Positions 34,934-43,138 of a DNA stretch of 64,000 nt are shown in pieces. The notes under the pieces were generated by a model. It saw nothing but the letters and a program-made list of their open reading frames with translations, was not told the origin of the DNA and ran no database searches. Within the stretch, counting starts at the first letter, position 1. Every line of letters begins with the position of its first letter. The position numbers and the translations under genes were made by a program. The stretch spans positions 2,666,001-2,730,000 of the forward strand of contig OY762308.1 of assembly GCA_963665555.2 (NCBI GenBank), in the 5' to 3' direction. Source of the DNA: CAXXXW01 sp963665555 (GTDB lineage: Bacteria > Pseudomonadota > Alphaproteobacteria > Thalassobaculales > Thalassobaculaceae).

Positions 34934-36244
34934 ATGGACAGCATCGGGATTCGCGGCGGCGCCCGGCTGGTCGGCCAAATCCCGATCGGCGGCGCCAAGA
35001 ACGCCGCCCTGCCGCTGCTGGCGGCGGGGCTGCTGACCTCCGGGCGCACCACGCTGGCGAATGTCCCGGCGCTGGCGGACATCGATTCGATGCTGGTCCT
35101 GCTGGAGGGGCTGGGGGTCGGGGTTTCGGGCCGGACCGGCGGCGCCGATTCGGCGGTCGAACTGGACGCGGGCCGCCTCGCCTCGACCGAGGCGCCCTAC
35201 GACGCGGTGCGCAAGATGCGCGCCTCCGTCCTCGTGCTGGGGCCGCTGCTGGCCCGGCGCGGGCGGGCGCGGGTCTCGCTTCCCGGCGGCTGCGCCATCG
35301 GCAACCGGCCGGTGGACCTGCATCTGGCCGGCCTGCGGCGGATGGGGGCGGCGGTCGACCTCTCCGGCGGGTATATCGAGGCCGCCGCGCCGGGCGGGCG
35401 GCTGCGCGGCGCGCGGATCGTCTTCCCCGCCGTCTCGGTCGGCGCGACGGAGAACCTGATGATGGCGGCGGCGCTGGCCCGGGGCGAGACCGAACTGGTC
35501 AACGCCGCGCGCGAGCCGGAAATCGTCGCGCTCGGCGAATGCCTCGCGGCCATGGGCGCCGGGATCGAGGGGCTGGGGACCGGCACGATCCGCGTCCAGG
35601 GCGCCGACGCGCTGGACGGGGCGTCGCGCCGCGTCCCGCCGGACCGGATCGAGGCCGGGACCTACGCCATCGCCGCCTGCGCGACCGGCGGCGACCTCGA
35701 ACTGCTCGGCGCGCGGGCCGGGCAGCTCGACGCTCTGCTCGACGCGCTCCGGGCGAGCGGCGCGACCGTCGCCGCGACCCCGCGCGGCCTGCGCGTCCGC
35801 GCCCCGGACGGGCGGCCCCGGCCGGTGGACGCCGCGACCGCGCCCTATCCCGGCTTCCCGACGGACCTGCAGGCCCAGTTCATGGCCTACATGACCCGCG
35901 CCGACGGCGCGGCGACCGTCGTCGAGACGATTTTCGAGAACCGCTTCATGCATGTCTCCGAACTGGCCCGCATGGGCGCGGACATCTCGGTGCGCGGCGC
36001 CTCGGCGCTGGTGCGCGGCGTGCCGGAACTCGCCGGCGCGCCGGTGATGGCGACCGACCTCAGGGCCTCGGTCTCGCTGGTGGTGGCCGGGCTGGCGGCG
36101 CGGGGGGAGACCGTCGTGAACCGGGTCTACCACCTCGACCGGGGCTACGAGCGCCTGGCGGAAAAGCTCAGGGCCTGCGGCGCGGCGATCGGGCGGACGG
36201 GCGGCGCGGCGCCGGAGCCCGCGGCGCGGGAGCGCGCGGCCTGA
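34934..36244 (+). CDS. murA: UDP-N-acetylglucosamine 1-carboxyvinyltransferase
   Basis: 436 residues. It adds enolpyruvate from PEP to UDP-GlcNAc, the first committed step of peptidoglycan synthesis. IPIGGAKNAALPLLAAGLLT opens the enzyme. The active-site loop is LPGGCAIGNRPVDLHL, with the fosfomycin-target cysteine retained at about residue 119. YPGFPTDLQAQFMAYMTRAD and TIFENRFMHVSELARMGADI are further signatures. GGAGGATCGG precedes ATG 34934. The stop overlaps the next start (TGATG). Confidence 0.97.
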   Translation: MDSIGIRGGARLVGQIPIGGAKNAALPLLAAGLLTSGRTTLANVPALADIDSMLVLLEGLGVGVSGRTGGADSAVELDAGRLASTEAPYDAVRKMRASVLVLGPLLARRGRARVSLPGGCAIGNRPVDLHLAGLRRMGAAVDLSGGYIEAAAPGGRLRGARIVFPAVSVGATENLMMAAALARGETELVNAAREPEIVALGECLAAMGAGIEGLGTGTIRVQGADALDGASRRVPPDRIEAGTYAIAACATGGDLELLGARAGQLDALLDALRASGATVAATPRGLRVRAPDGRPRPVDAATAPYPGFPTDLQAQFMAYMTRADGAATVVETIFENRFMHVSELARMGADISVRGASALVRGVPELAGAPVMATDLRASVSLVVAGLAARGETVVNRVYHLDRGYERLAEKLRACGAAIGRTGGAAPEPAARERAA

Positions 36245-36708
36245 TGGCGCGCCGCCGCGACATCGCCGTCCGCGACCGGCCGTTCCGGGTCCGGGTCGAG
36301 AGCGTGGAGGACCTCGAAACGGTCTCCGCGATGCTGCAGGACGCCATCGTGCCGGTGGCCGAGACGGCGTGGCGGCCCCGGGAGGGACGCTTCGCGATGA
36401 TGGCGCAGCGCTTCCGCTGGGAGGACGGCGCGGCGCGGCCGTGGCGGCGCGTCCACTGCGCCTTCCTCGTCGAGCGCGTGCGCGCGGCCCGCGCCTCCGG
36501 CCTCGACCCGGCGGACCGGGGGCGGATGCTGGAACTGCTGTCGATCGGCCATGGCGACGGCCGGCTGGACCTCGCCTTCGCCGGCGGCGCGACGCTGCGC
36601 CTGTCGATCGGCGCGCTGTCCTGCTCCGCCGACGACATCGGCGAGCCGTGGCCGGTCCCGGCGCGGCCCGAACACCCGGAACCCGAAAGCGCGGACGCCC
36701 GGCCATGA
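36244..36708 (+). CDS. DUF2948 family protein
   Basis: 154 residues. Recognised by the run RVESVEDLETVSAMLQDAIV and the pattern RFAMMAQRFRWEDG, RVHCAFLVERV, and LRLSIGALSCSADDIGEPWP. This alphaproteobacterial family sits between murA and hisG/hisD in many genomes; its role is unknown. Start and stop overlap the flanking genes by 1 and 4 nt, so it is part of one tightly coupled operon. Confidence 0.85.
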   Translation: MARRRDIAVRDRPFRVRVESVEDLETVSAMLQDAIVPVAETAWRPREGRFAMMAQRFRWEDGAARPWRRVHCAFLVERVRAARASGLDPADRGRMLELLSIGHGDGRLDLAFAGGATLRLSIGALSCSADDIGEPWPVPARPEHPEPESADARP

Positions 36709-37367
36709 CCGCGAACGAACCGCTCGTCCTCGCCGTGCCGAAGGGGCGCATCCTGGCGGAGGCCGGGCCGCTGATGCGGCGCGCCGGCGTCGAGCCGGAG
36801 CCGGACTTCTTCGACGCCGCCTCGCGGCGCCTGATGTTCGCGACCGCCGATCCCGGCCTCGCGATCATCCGGGTGCGCAGCTTCGACACCGCCGCCTTCC
36901 TCGCCTTCGGCGCGGCGCATCTGGCGATCTGCGGCGCCGATGTGCTGATGGAGTTCGACCACCCGGAAATCTACACGCCGGTGGATCTCGGCATCGGCCG
37001 CTGCCGCCTGTCGGTGGCCGAGCCGGCGGAACTGGCGGCCCGCGAGGACCCGAGGCGCTGGAGCCACCTCAGGATCGCCACGAAATATCCCAACGTCACC
37101 CGCCGCCACTTCGCCGCGCGCGGCGTGCAGGCCGAATGCGTGAAGCTGAACGGCGCGCTGGAGCTGGCGCCCCGCCTCGGCCTCTGCCGGCGCATCGTGG
37201 ACCTGGTGCAGACCGGATCGACGCTCCGCGCCAACGGGCTGGTCGAGGTCGAGCGCATCGCCGAAATCAGCGCCCGGCTGGCGGTCAACCGGGCCGCGCT
37301 CAAGACGCGGCCGGCGCCGGTCAACGCCTGGATCGACAGGTTCCGGGAGGCCGCCCTTGCCGCTTAG
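36705..37367 (+). CDS. hisG: ATP phosphoribosyltransferase, short form
   Basis: 220 residues, catalysing the first step of histidine biosynthesis. Motifs are LAVPKGRILAEAGPLMRRAG, DLGIGRCRLSVAEPAEL, RIATKYPNVTRRHFAARGVQ and IVDLVQTGSTLRANGLVEVE, the last being the phosphoribosyl-binding loop. It lacks the C-terminal regulatory domain of the long form, so by family knowledge it should need HisZ, which is not in this window. Confidence 0.95.
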   Translation: MTANEPLVLAVPKGRILAEAGPLMRRAGVEPEPDFFDAASRRLMFATADPGLAIIRVRSFDTAAFLAFGAAHLAICGADVLMEFDHPEIYTPVDLGIGRCRLSVAEPAELAAREDPRRWSHLRIATKYPNVTRRHFAARGVQAECVKLNGALELAPRLGLCRRIVDLVQTGSTLRANGLVEVERIAEISARLAVNRAALKTRPAPVNAWIDRFREAALAA

Positions 37368-38670
37368 GCTCGATACCGGATCGGCGGATTTCGCCGAGGG
37401 GTTCCGGCGCCTGCTCGACGGCCGGCGCGAGGCCGAGGCCGACGTGGACGCGGCCGCCGCCGCCATCGTCGCCGATGTCCGCGCCCGGGGCGACGCCGCG
37501 CTGGTCGAACTCACCGCGCGCCACGACCGCGTGAACCTGCGCCCGGAGGAGTTCCGCGTCGCGCCGGGGGAGGTCGCCGCCGCGCGCGGCCGCTGCGCGC
37601 CGGAGGCGCTGGAGGCGCTGGCGCTGGCGGCGCGGCGGATCGAGGCGTTCCACGCCGCCCACCGGCCCGAGGACCTCGCCTACGAGGACGCCGAGGGGGT
37701 GCGCCTCGGGATGCGCTGGCGGCCGGTCGCGGCGGTCGGCCTTTATGTGCCCGGCGGCACGGCGGCCTATCCGAGTTCGGTGCTGATGAACGCGATCCCG
37801 GCGCGGGTCGCCGGGGTCGCGCGCCGGGTCATGGCCGTGCCGGCGCCGGACGGGCGGATAAACCCGCTGGTGCTGGCGGCGGCGGACCTGGCCGGCGTCT
37901 CCGAGATTTACCGGATCGGCGGGGCGCAGGCGGTGGCCGCGCTGGCCTGGGGAACGGAGACGATCCGGCCGGTGGACAAGGTCGTCGGGCCGGGCAACGC
38001 CTGGGTGGCGGCGGCCAAGCGGCTGGTCTTCGGCCGGGTGGGGATCGACGCCATCGCCGGCCCGTCGGAAATCCTCGTCGTCGCCGACGCCGCCAACGAC
38101 CCGGACTGGATCGCCATCGACCTCCTCTCGCAGGCGGAGCACGACGAGATGGCGCAGGCGATCCTGATGACCGACGACGCGGCTTTCGCCGACCGGGTCG
38201 CGGCGGCGGTCGAGGCGGCGCTGGCCGGCCTGCCGCGCGCCGCCATCGCGGGCGCGAGCTGGCGCGACCACGGGGCGATCGTCGTGCTGCGCGCGCTGGA
38301 CGAGGCGCCGGCCCTGGTCGACCGGCTGGCGCCCGAACACCTGGAGCTCGCGGTGGCCGATCCCGAACCGCTGGCGGCCCGGGTGGCGAACGCCGGCGCG
38401 ATTTTCCTCGGCCGCCACACGCCGGAAGCGGTGGGGGACTACGTGGCCGGGCCGAACCATGTGCTCCCGACCGGGCGGACGGCGCGCTTCTCCTCCGGGC
38501 TTTCGACGATGGATTTCATGAAGCGCACGACCTGGGCGCGCTGCGACGCCGACAGCCTGGCGCGGATCGGCCCGGCGGCGGTCGCGCTCGCCGAGGCGGA
38601 GGGGCTGCACGCCCACGCCCGGTCGATCGCCGCGCGCCTCGCCGCGCCTTCGGGAGGAGCCGGCGGATGA
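37357..38670 (+). CDS. hisD: Histidinol dehydrogenase
   Basis: 437 residues from a TTG start overlapping hisG by 11 nt. It oxidises histidinol to histidine in two NAD-dependent steps. VPGGTAAYPSSVLMNAIPAR, DKVVGPGNAWVAAAKRLVFG, IAGPSEILVVAD, LLSQAEHDEMAQ (zinc/catalytic His-Glu) and LAPEHLEL are all intact. hisG and hisD together give the two ends of the pathway; other his genes lie elsewhere. Confidence 0.96.
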   Translation: MPLRLDTGSADFAEGFRRLLDGRREAEADVDAAAAAIVADVRARGDAALVELTARHDRVNLRPEEFRVAPGEVAAARGRCAPEALEALALAARRIEAFHAAHRPEDLAYEDAEGVRLGMRWRPVAAVGLYVPGGTAAYPSSVLMNAIPARVAGVARRVMAVPAPDGRINPLVLAAADLAGVSEIYRIGGAQAVAALAWGTETIRPVDKVVGPGNAWVAAAKRLVFGRVGIDAIAGPSEILVVADAANDPDWIAIDLLSQAEHDEMAQAILMTDDAAFADRVAAAVEAALAGLPRAAIAGASWRDHGAIVVLRALDEAPALVDRLAPEHLELAVADPEPLAARVANAGAIFLGRHTPEAVGDYVAGPNHVLPTGRTARFSSGLSTMDFMKRTTWARCDADSLARIGPAAVALAEAEGLHAHARSIAARLAAPSGGAGG

Positions 38671-39200
38671 CGCGCCGCCCGGTCCCGGCGTCCCGGCCCG
38701 TGCCGGAGCCGGCCAACCGCAACGCGGCCGGCCGTATCGTCCATATCGAACTGGACGAGCGGACCGTGCTGCGCCGAAGCCCCGAAGTGGAGCACGAGCG
38801 CGCGGTCGCGATCTACGACCTGATCGAGGACAACGCCTTCCGCCCGGTCGGGCCGGAGCCGGCGGGGCCGGCCGAGTTCCGCCTGCGCCTCGCCGTCGAG
38901 GAGAACCGGCTGCGCCTCGACATCCGCGATTCCGCCGACGCGCCGCTCGCCCGCGTCGTGCTGCCGCTGGCCCCGTTCCGCCGGATCGTGCGCGACTATT
39001 TCACGGTCTGCGAAAGCTACTACGACGCCATCCGGCGCCTCTCGCCCTCGCGGATCGAGGCGATCGACATGGGCCGCCGCGCCCTGCACGACGAAGGCTC
39101 CCGCCTGCTCATGGAGCGGCTGGACGGGGAGGTCGAGATGGATTTCGCCACCGCGCGCCGCCTGTTCACCCTGGTTTGCGTGTTGCATATCCGGGGCTAG
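38667..39200 (+). CDS. UPF0262 family protein
   Basis: 177 residues beginning after a variable tail with AGRIVHIELDERTVLRRSPE, then ERAVAIYDLIEDNAFRPVG, RIVRDYFTVCESYYDAIRRL and SRIEAIDMGRRALHDEGSRL. These blocks are typical of UPF0262, a family of unknown role found next to hisD in alphaproteobacteria. Overlaps hisD by 4 nt. Confidence 0.88.
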   Translation: MTRRPVPASRPVPEPANRNAAGRIVHIELDERTVLRRSPEVEHERAVAIYDLIEDNAFRPVGPEPAGPAEFRLRLAVEENRLRLDIRDSADAPLARVVLPLAPFRRIVRDYFTVCESYYDAIRRLSPSRIEAIDMGRRALHDEGSRLLMERLDGEVEMDFATARRLFTLVCVLHIRG

Positions 39201-39210
39201 GGCCGGCGCG

Positions 39211-39687
39211 ATGGACAGGTTCGCGCCCTCCGCGCCGCCCGCGCCCCTCGCGCCCGCGGCGGCGATCGGGCGGCCCCGGGCGGTGCTGTTCGCCTGCCTG
39301 CGCAACGCCGTGCGCTCGCCGATGGCCGAGGCGCTGCTGAAGCGTCGCCGGGGCGGGGAGATGTACGTGGATTCCTGCGGCGTGCGGCCGGGATCGCTGG
39401 ACCCGTTCGCGGTGGCGTCGCTGGCGGAGATCGGCGTCGACCTCGCGCGGCACCGCCCCAAGACCTTCGAGCAGATGGAGGACGGCTTCTTCGACCTCAT
39501 CGTCTCCCTGTCGCCGGAGGCGCACCACCGCGCCGCCGAGATGACCCGCACGATGGCCTGCGACATCGAGTACTGGCCGATCCTCGACCCCACCGCCGCC
39601 GAGGGCGCGCGCGACGCGCGGCTGGCCGCCTATCGCGAGGTGCGCGACGAACTCGCCCGCCGGATCGCGGCGCGCTTCCCGGACTGA
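39211..39687 (+). CDS. Low-molecular-weight phosphotyrosine phosphatase/arsenate-reductase-like protein
   Basis: 158 residues. The phosphate loop is ACLRNAVRSPMAEALL (C-x5-R-S), and the general-acid region is WPILDPTAAEG with an Asp-Pro as in low-molecular-weight phosphatases. It could dephosphorylate proteins or reduce arsenate; the adjacent UPF0262 and infA genes give no hint. Twenty or so Ala/Pro-rich residues precede the fold, so the true start may be internal. Confidence 0.83.
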   Translation: MDRFAPSAPPAPLAPAAAIGRPRAVLFACLRNAVRSPMAEALLKRRRGGEMYVDSCGVRPGSLDPFAVASLAEIGVDLARHRPKTFEQMEDGFFDLIVSLSPEAHHRAAEMTRTMACDIEYWPILDPTAAEGARDARLAAYREVRDELARRIAARFPD

Positions 39688-39783
39688 GCGCGCGCCCGGC
39701 CCGCGCGGCCCGAGAAACGCCTTGACCTCGGCCGGCGAACGCGCCCACTTTTCGCCGCGCCACGCGACAACCGGGGAGGCATC

Positions 39784-40002
39784 ATGGCGAAGGAAGACGT
39801 TCTGGAGGTTCCGGGCATCGTGTCCGAACTGCTGCCCAACGCGATGTTCCGCGTCAAGCTGGACAACAAGCACGAGGTCCTGGCCCACACCAGCGGCAAG
39901 ATGCGCAAGAACCGCATCCGCGTGCTGGCCGGCGACCGGGTCAACGTTGAGATGACGCCCTACGACCTCAGCAAGGGGCGCATCACCTTCCGCTTCAAAT
40001 AG
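39784..40002 (+). CDS. infA: Translation initiation factor IF-1
   Basis: 72 residues, the standard length, with MAKEDVLEVPGIVSELLPNA, FRVKLDNKHEVLAHTSGKMR and YDLSKGRITFRFK forming the OB fold. IF-1 occupies the ribosomal A site during initiation. GGGGAGGCATC precedes the ATG. maf follows after 17 nt. Confidence 0.98.
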   Translation: MAKEDVLEVPGIVSELLPNAMFRVKLDNKHEVLAHTSGKMRKNRIRVLAGDRVNVEMTPYDLSKGRITFRFK

Positions 40003-40019
40003 CTCCGGGACGGAACGCG

Positions 40020-40652
40020 ATGGAGCGCGGCGCGGTTTTCCGGCCTCCGCGCGGCGGCGCGTTCGTCCTCGCCTCCGCCTCGCCCCGGCGGCTCGACCTG
40101 CTGGCCCGGATCGGCCTCGCGCCCGACCGCGTCGATCCGGCCGACATCGACGAGACGCCGCGCCCGCGCGAGACGCCGCGCGCCTACGCCGAGCGCATCG
40201 CCGCCGCCAAGGCCGCGACCGTCGCGGCCCGCCATCCGGACGCCTTCGTTCTGGCCGCCGACACCGTGGTCGCGCGCGGCCGCCGCATCCTGCCCAAGGC
40301 CGCGACGGTCGAGGAGGCGCGAACCTGCCTCGACCTGTTGTCCGGGCGCCGCCACCGCGTGCTGGGGGCGGTCCGCCTGGTCGCGCCCGGCGGCCGCGGG
40401 AGCCGCCGCCTGGTCGAGACCGCCGTGGCCTTCAAGCGGCTGTCGCGCGAGGAGACGGAGGTCTACCTCGCCAGCGGCGAATGGCGGGGCAAGGCCGGCG
40501 GGTACGCGATCCAGGGTCTGGCCGGGGCCTATGCGCGGGCGCTGAACGGTTCGTACAGCAATGTGGTCGGCCTGCCGCTGGCCGAGGTTTACGCGATGCT
40601 GTCGGGCCACGGCTTCGTCCACCGGGCCGGCGCGGACGATGGACGGCGATGA
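40020..40652 (+). CDS. maf: Maf-like nucleotide pyrophosphatase
   Basis: 210 residues. LASASPRRLDLLARIG is the Maf signature, with AADTVVARGRRILPKAATVE and GKAGGYAIQGLAGAYARALN. Maf proteins hydrolyse non-canonical or dTTP/UTP nucleotides. The GYAIQG loop fits the dTTP/UTPase subgroup, though some subgroup residues differ. Overlaps the next gene by 14 nt. Confidence 0.92.
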   Translation: MERGAVFRPPRGGAFVLASASPRRLDLLARIGLAPDRVDPADIDETPRPRETPRAYAERIAAAKAATVAARHPDAFVLAADTVVARGRRILPKAATVEEARTCLDLLSGRRHRVLGAVRLVAPGGRGSRRLVETAVAFKRLSREETEVYLASGEWRGKAGGYAIQGLAGAYARALNGSYSNVVGLPLAEVYAMLSGHGFVHRAGADDGRR

Positions 40653-41928
40653 AATCCTGATCGACCGCTCGCCGGGCGAGACGCGGGCGGCGATCCCGCG
40701 CGGCGGGCGGCTCTCCGAACTCCTGGTCGAGCGGGCGCACCGCCCCTCCCGCCTGGGGCAGGTCGTGCTCGCGCGCGTCGCCGCCGTCCGCCCCGAACTC
40801 GGCGGCGCCTTCCTCGACCTCGGCGGGGCGGAGGGGTTCCTCGACCCGCTCCCCTCCCCGCCGCCGGCGGAGGGCGCGGCGCTCGTCGTCCAGGTCGTCG
40901 CCGAGGCGCGCCGCGGCAAGGCGGCCCGCGCGACGGCGGCCCCGTCGCTCCACGGCGCCCTCGTCACGCTGGCGCCCGGCCGGCCCGGCCTCTCGGTCTC
41001 GCGGCGGATCGCGGCGAAGGGGGAGCGCGCGCGGCTGCGGGCGGCGGTCGAGGGCGCGGCGCCGGAGGGGATCGGGATCGTCGTGCGCGCCGCCGCGCGC
41101 GGCCGGCCGGCCGACGAGGTCGCCGGGGACGCGCGGGCCGTCGCGGCGCGATGGCGGGCGCTGTCGGAGCGGGCGCGGGAGGAGCGGACCGGCGCCGTCC
41201 TCGAACCCGCCCTCGGGCCGCTGGCGCGCGCCCGGCTTTCCGCCCCCGGCGCGGCCGAGGCCGAGGGGCGCGACGGCGCGCTGTTCGCGGCGCGCGGCAT
41301 CGAGGACGCCATCGCCGACGCGCTGGAGCGGCGGGTCGAACTGCCCGGCGGGGCGGCGCTGGCCTTCGACGAGGCGGAGGCGCTCGTCGCCATCGATGTC
41401 GATCTCGCCCGCGCCGACCGGGCGTCGGCCCGCCCGGCCCGGCTCGCGGCGGCCGTGTCGGCGGAGATCGCCTGGCAGATCCGCCTGCGCCGGCTGGCCG
41501 GGCCGATCCTGGTCGACTTCCCGCGCACAAGGAGCGCCGCCGCCCGCGCCGCGCTGGCGGACGGGATCGCGGCCGGCTTCCGTCGCGGGGACCCGGCGCG
41601 CCCGGCGGTCCACGGCTGGACCCGGGGCGGGCTGCTGGAGCTGAGCGGCCCGCGCCTCGGCCCGTCGCTGGCGGAGGAGATGCTGGACGCGCCCGGCGCG
41701 CCCGCGCGGAGCGCCGAGACCGTCGCGCTGGAGGCGTTGCGCCGGCTGCCGGCCGGGGCGGCGGGCGTCGCGCGGCCGCGCCTGCTATGCTCGCGCCCGG
41801 TCGCCGCCGCGCTCGCCGGCCCGCTGCGCCCCGCGCTGGAGGCGCTGGGGCGGCGGCTGGGCGGCGGGATCGCGGTCGAGGCCGCGCCGGGCCTCGGGCC
41901 GGAGGACTACCGGATCGAGGGAGGGTGA
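40639..41928 (+). CDS. rng: Ribonuclease E/G family protein, short form
   Basis: 429 residues. An S1-like domain covers ~35-120 (GQVVLARVAAVRPELGGAFL). The catalytic aspartates should be those in VAIDVDL (about residue 252) and ILVDFPR (about 292), about 40 apart as in RNase E. The usual DVNSG and DFIDM contexts are changed to DVDLA and DFPRT. The zinc-link and C-terminal scaffold are absent. Position between maf and yacG is the standard alphaproteobacterial one. Activity is uncertain because the metal-site neighbours are altered. Confidence 0.82.
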   Translation: MDGDEILIDRSPGETRAAIPRGGRLSELLVERAHRPSRLGQVVLARVAAVRPELGGAFLDLGGAEGFLDPLPSPPPAEGAALVVQVVAEARRGKAARATAAPSLHGALVTLAPGRPGLSVSRRIAAKGERARLRAAVEGAAPEGIGIVVRAAARGRPADEVAGDARAVAARWRALSERAREERTGAVLEPALGPLARARLSAPGAAEAEGRDGALFAARGIEDAIADALERRVELPGGAALAFDEAEALVAIDVDLARADRASARPARLAAAVSAEIAWQIRLRRLAGPILVDFPRTRSAAARAALADGIAAGFRRGDPARPAVHGWTRGGLLELSGPRLGPSLAEEMLDAPGAPARSAETVALEALRRLPAGAAGVARPRLLCSRPVAAALAGPLRPALEALGRRLGGGIAVEAAPGLGPEDYRIEGG

Positions 41929-41932
41929 ACCC

Positions 41933-42139
41933 GTGGGACCGCGCGAACGCCCCGCCGCCGGCTGCCCGGTCTGCGGCAAGCCGGCCGCGCCGCCGCACCG
42001 GCCGTTCTGCTCGGCGCGCTGCAAGACGCTCGACCTCGGCCGCTGGCTCGACGGGAGCTACCGCCTGGAGGGCGAGGAGGCGGCGCCGTCCTCGGCCGAG
42101 ATCGTCGATCTGTCGGAGCGCGCCCGCGGCCGCGAATAG
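41933..42139 (+). CDS. yacG: DNA gyrase inhibitor YacG
   Basis: 68 residues from GTG 41933. The zinc finger is CPVCGKPA...FCSARCKTLDLGRW, a C-x2-C-x15-C-x3-C arrangement. The family binds GyrB and blocks DNA binding in E. coli. Spacing of 4 nt to the previous gene shows co-translation. Confidence 0.94.
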   Translation: MGPRERPAAGCPVCGKPAAPPHRPFCSARCKTLDLGRWLDGSYRLEGEEAAPSSAEIVDLSERARGRE

Positions 42140-42149
42140 CGCCGGCCGG

Positions 42150-43055
42150 TCATCCGGCGAAGGGATGCTCCCGCGCCCAGTGCCGCGCGATGTCGAGCCG
42201 GCCGCAGATCCACACATCGTCGAACCCGGACACATAGTCGAGCAGCCGCTTCAGCCCCATCGCGCGGGCCGGGTGGCCCATCAGGCGCATGTGCAGGCCG
42301 ACCGACATCATTTTCGGCCGTTCCGCCCCCTCCTCGCGCAGCAGGTCGAAGGCGTCCCTGTTGAAGCGGAAGAAATCGTCCGCCGTCGAGAACCAGCCGC
42401 GCGCGAACTTGGAATCGTTGTTGGCGTGCGTGTAGGGCACCACCAGGTGCGGCTTCCCGGACACCTCGACCCAGTAGGGCAGTTCGTCGTTGTAGGCGTC
42501 GGAATCGTAGAGGAACCCGCCCTCCTCCACCAGCAGGCGGCGCGTGTTGACGCCCGGCCCGGTGCGGCAGTACCAGCCCAGCGGCCGCTCGCCGAGCGTT
42601 TCGGCCAGCGAGGCGACGGCGCGGCGGATATGCTCGCGCTCGCGGAACTCCGGCAGCTTGTAGTGCTCGATCCAGCGCCAGCCGTGGCAGCACACATCGT
42701 GCCCCGCCGCCCGGATCGCGCGCGCCGCCGCCGGGTTGCGCTCCAGCGCCAGCGCGCAGGCGAACACCGTCAGCGGCAGGCCGCGCGCCCGGAACAGGCG
42801 CATCAGCCGCCAGAACCCGACGCGGGAGCCGTATTCGAACATGCTCTCGGCGGCGAGGTCGCGGTCCCCGTGGGGGATCGCGGAGGACGGCGCCTCCGTC
42901 AGCGTCGCCTCGGAGAACCCGTCGTCGCCGTAATTGTACTCCGAGCCTTCCTCGTAGTTCATGACGAAGTTGAGCGCCAGCCGGGCGCCGCCGGGCCAGC
43001 GCGGGTCCGGCGGATCGTCCGCGTAGCCGGCAAGGTCGCGGGGCGTGTCGGGCAT
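42150..43055 (-). CDS. Allantoinase PuuE-like polysaccharide deacetylase family protein
   Basis: 301 residues. The NodB-type fold has ARLALNFVMNYEEGSEYNYG, where the usual metal-site Asp is Asn-Tyr-Glu-Glu, HDVCCHGWRWIEHY (the HxxxH-like site) and RTGPGVNTRRLL. PuuE enzymes open allantoin in purine breakdown and have this EEGSE loop and the GLHMRLMGHPARAMGL block. No other purine gene is adjacent; the neighbours are an MFS transporter and an enolase-superfamily enzyme. Confidence 0.86.
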   Translation of the reverse strand: MPDTPRDLAGYADDPPDPRWPGGARLALNFVMNYEEGSEYNYGDDGFSEATLTEAPSSAIPHGDRDLAAESMFEYGSRVGFWRLMRLFRARGLPLTVFACALALERNPAAARAIRAAGHDVCCHGWRWIEHYKLPEFREREHIRRAVASLAETLGERPLGWYCRTGPGVNTRRLLVEEGGFLYDSDAYNDELPYWVEVSGKPHLVVPYTHANNDSKFARGWFSTADDFFRFNRDAFDLLREEGAERPKMMSVGLHMRLMGHPARAMGLKRLLDYVSGFDDVWICGRLDIARHWAREHPFAG

Positions 43056-43138
43056 CCTGTATCCTCCCCTCGGGGGCGCGGAAGGCGCAGTCTAACCGCC
43101 GCGGCGGCGCTCCGCCCCCGTTTTCGACGCGCGGCCGC

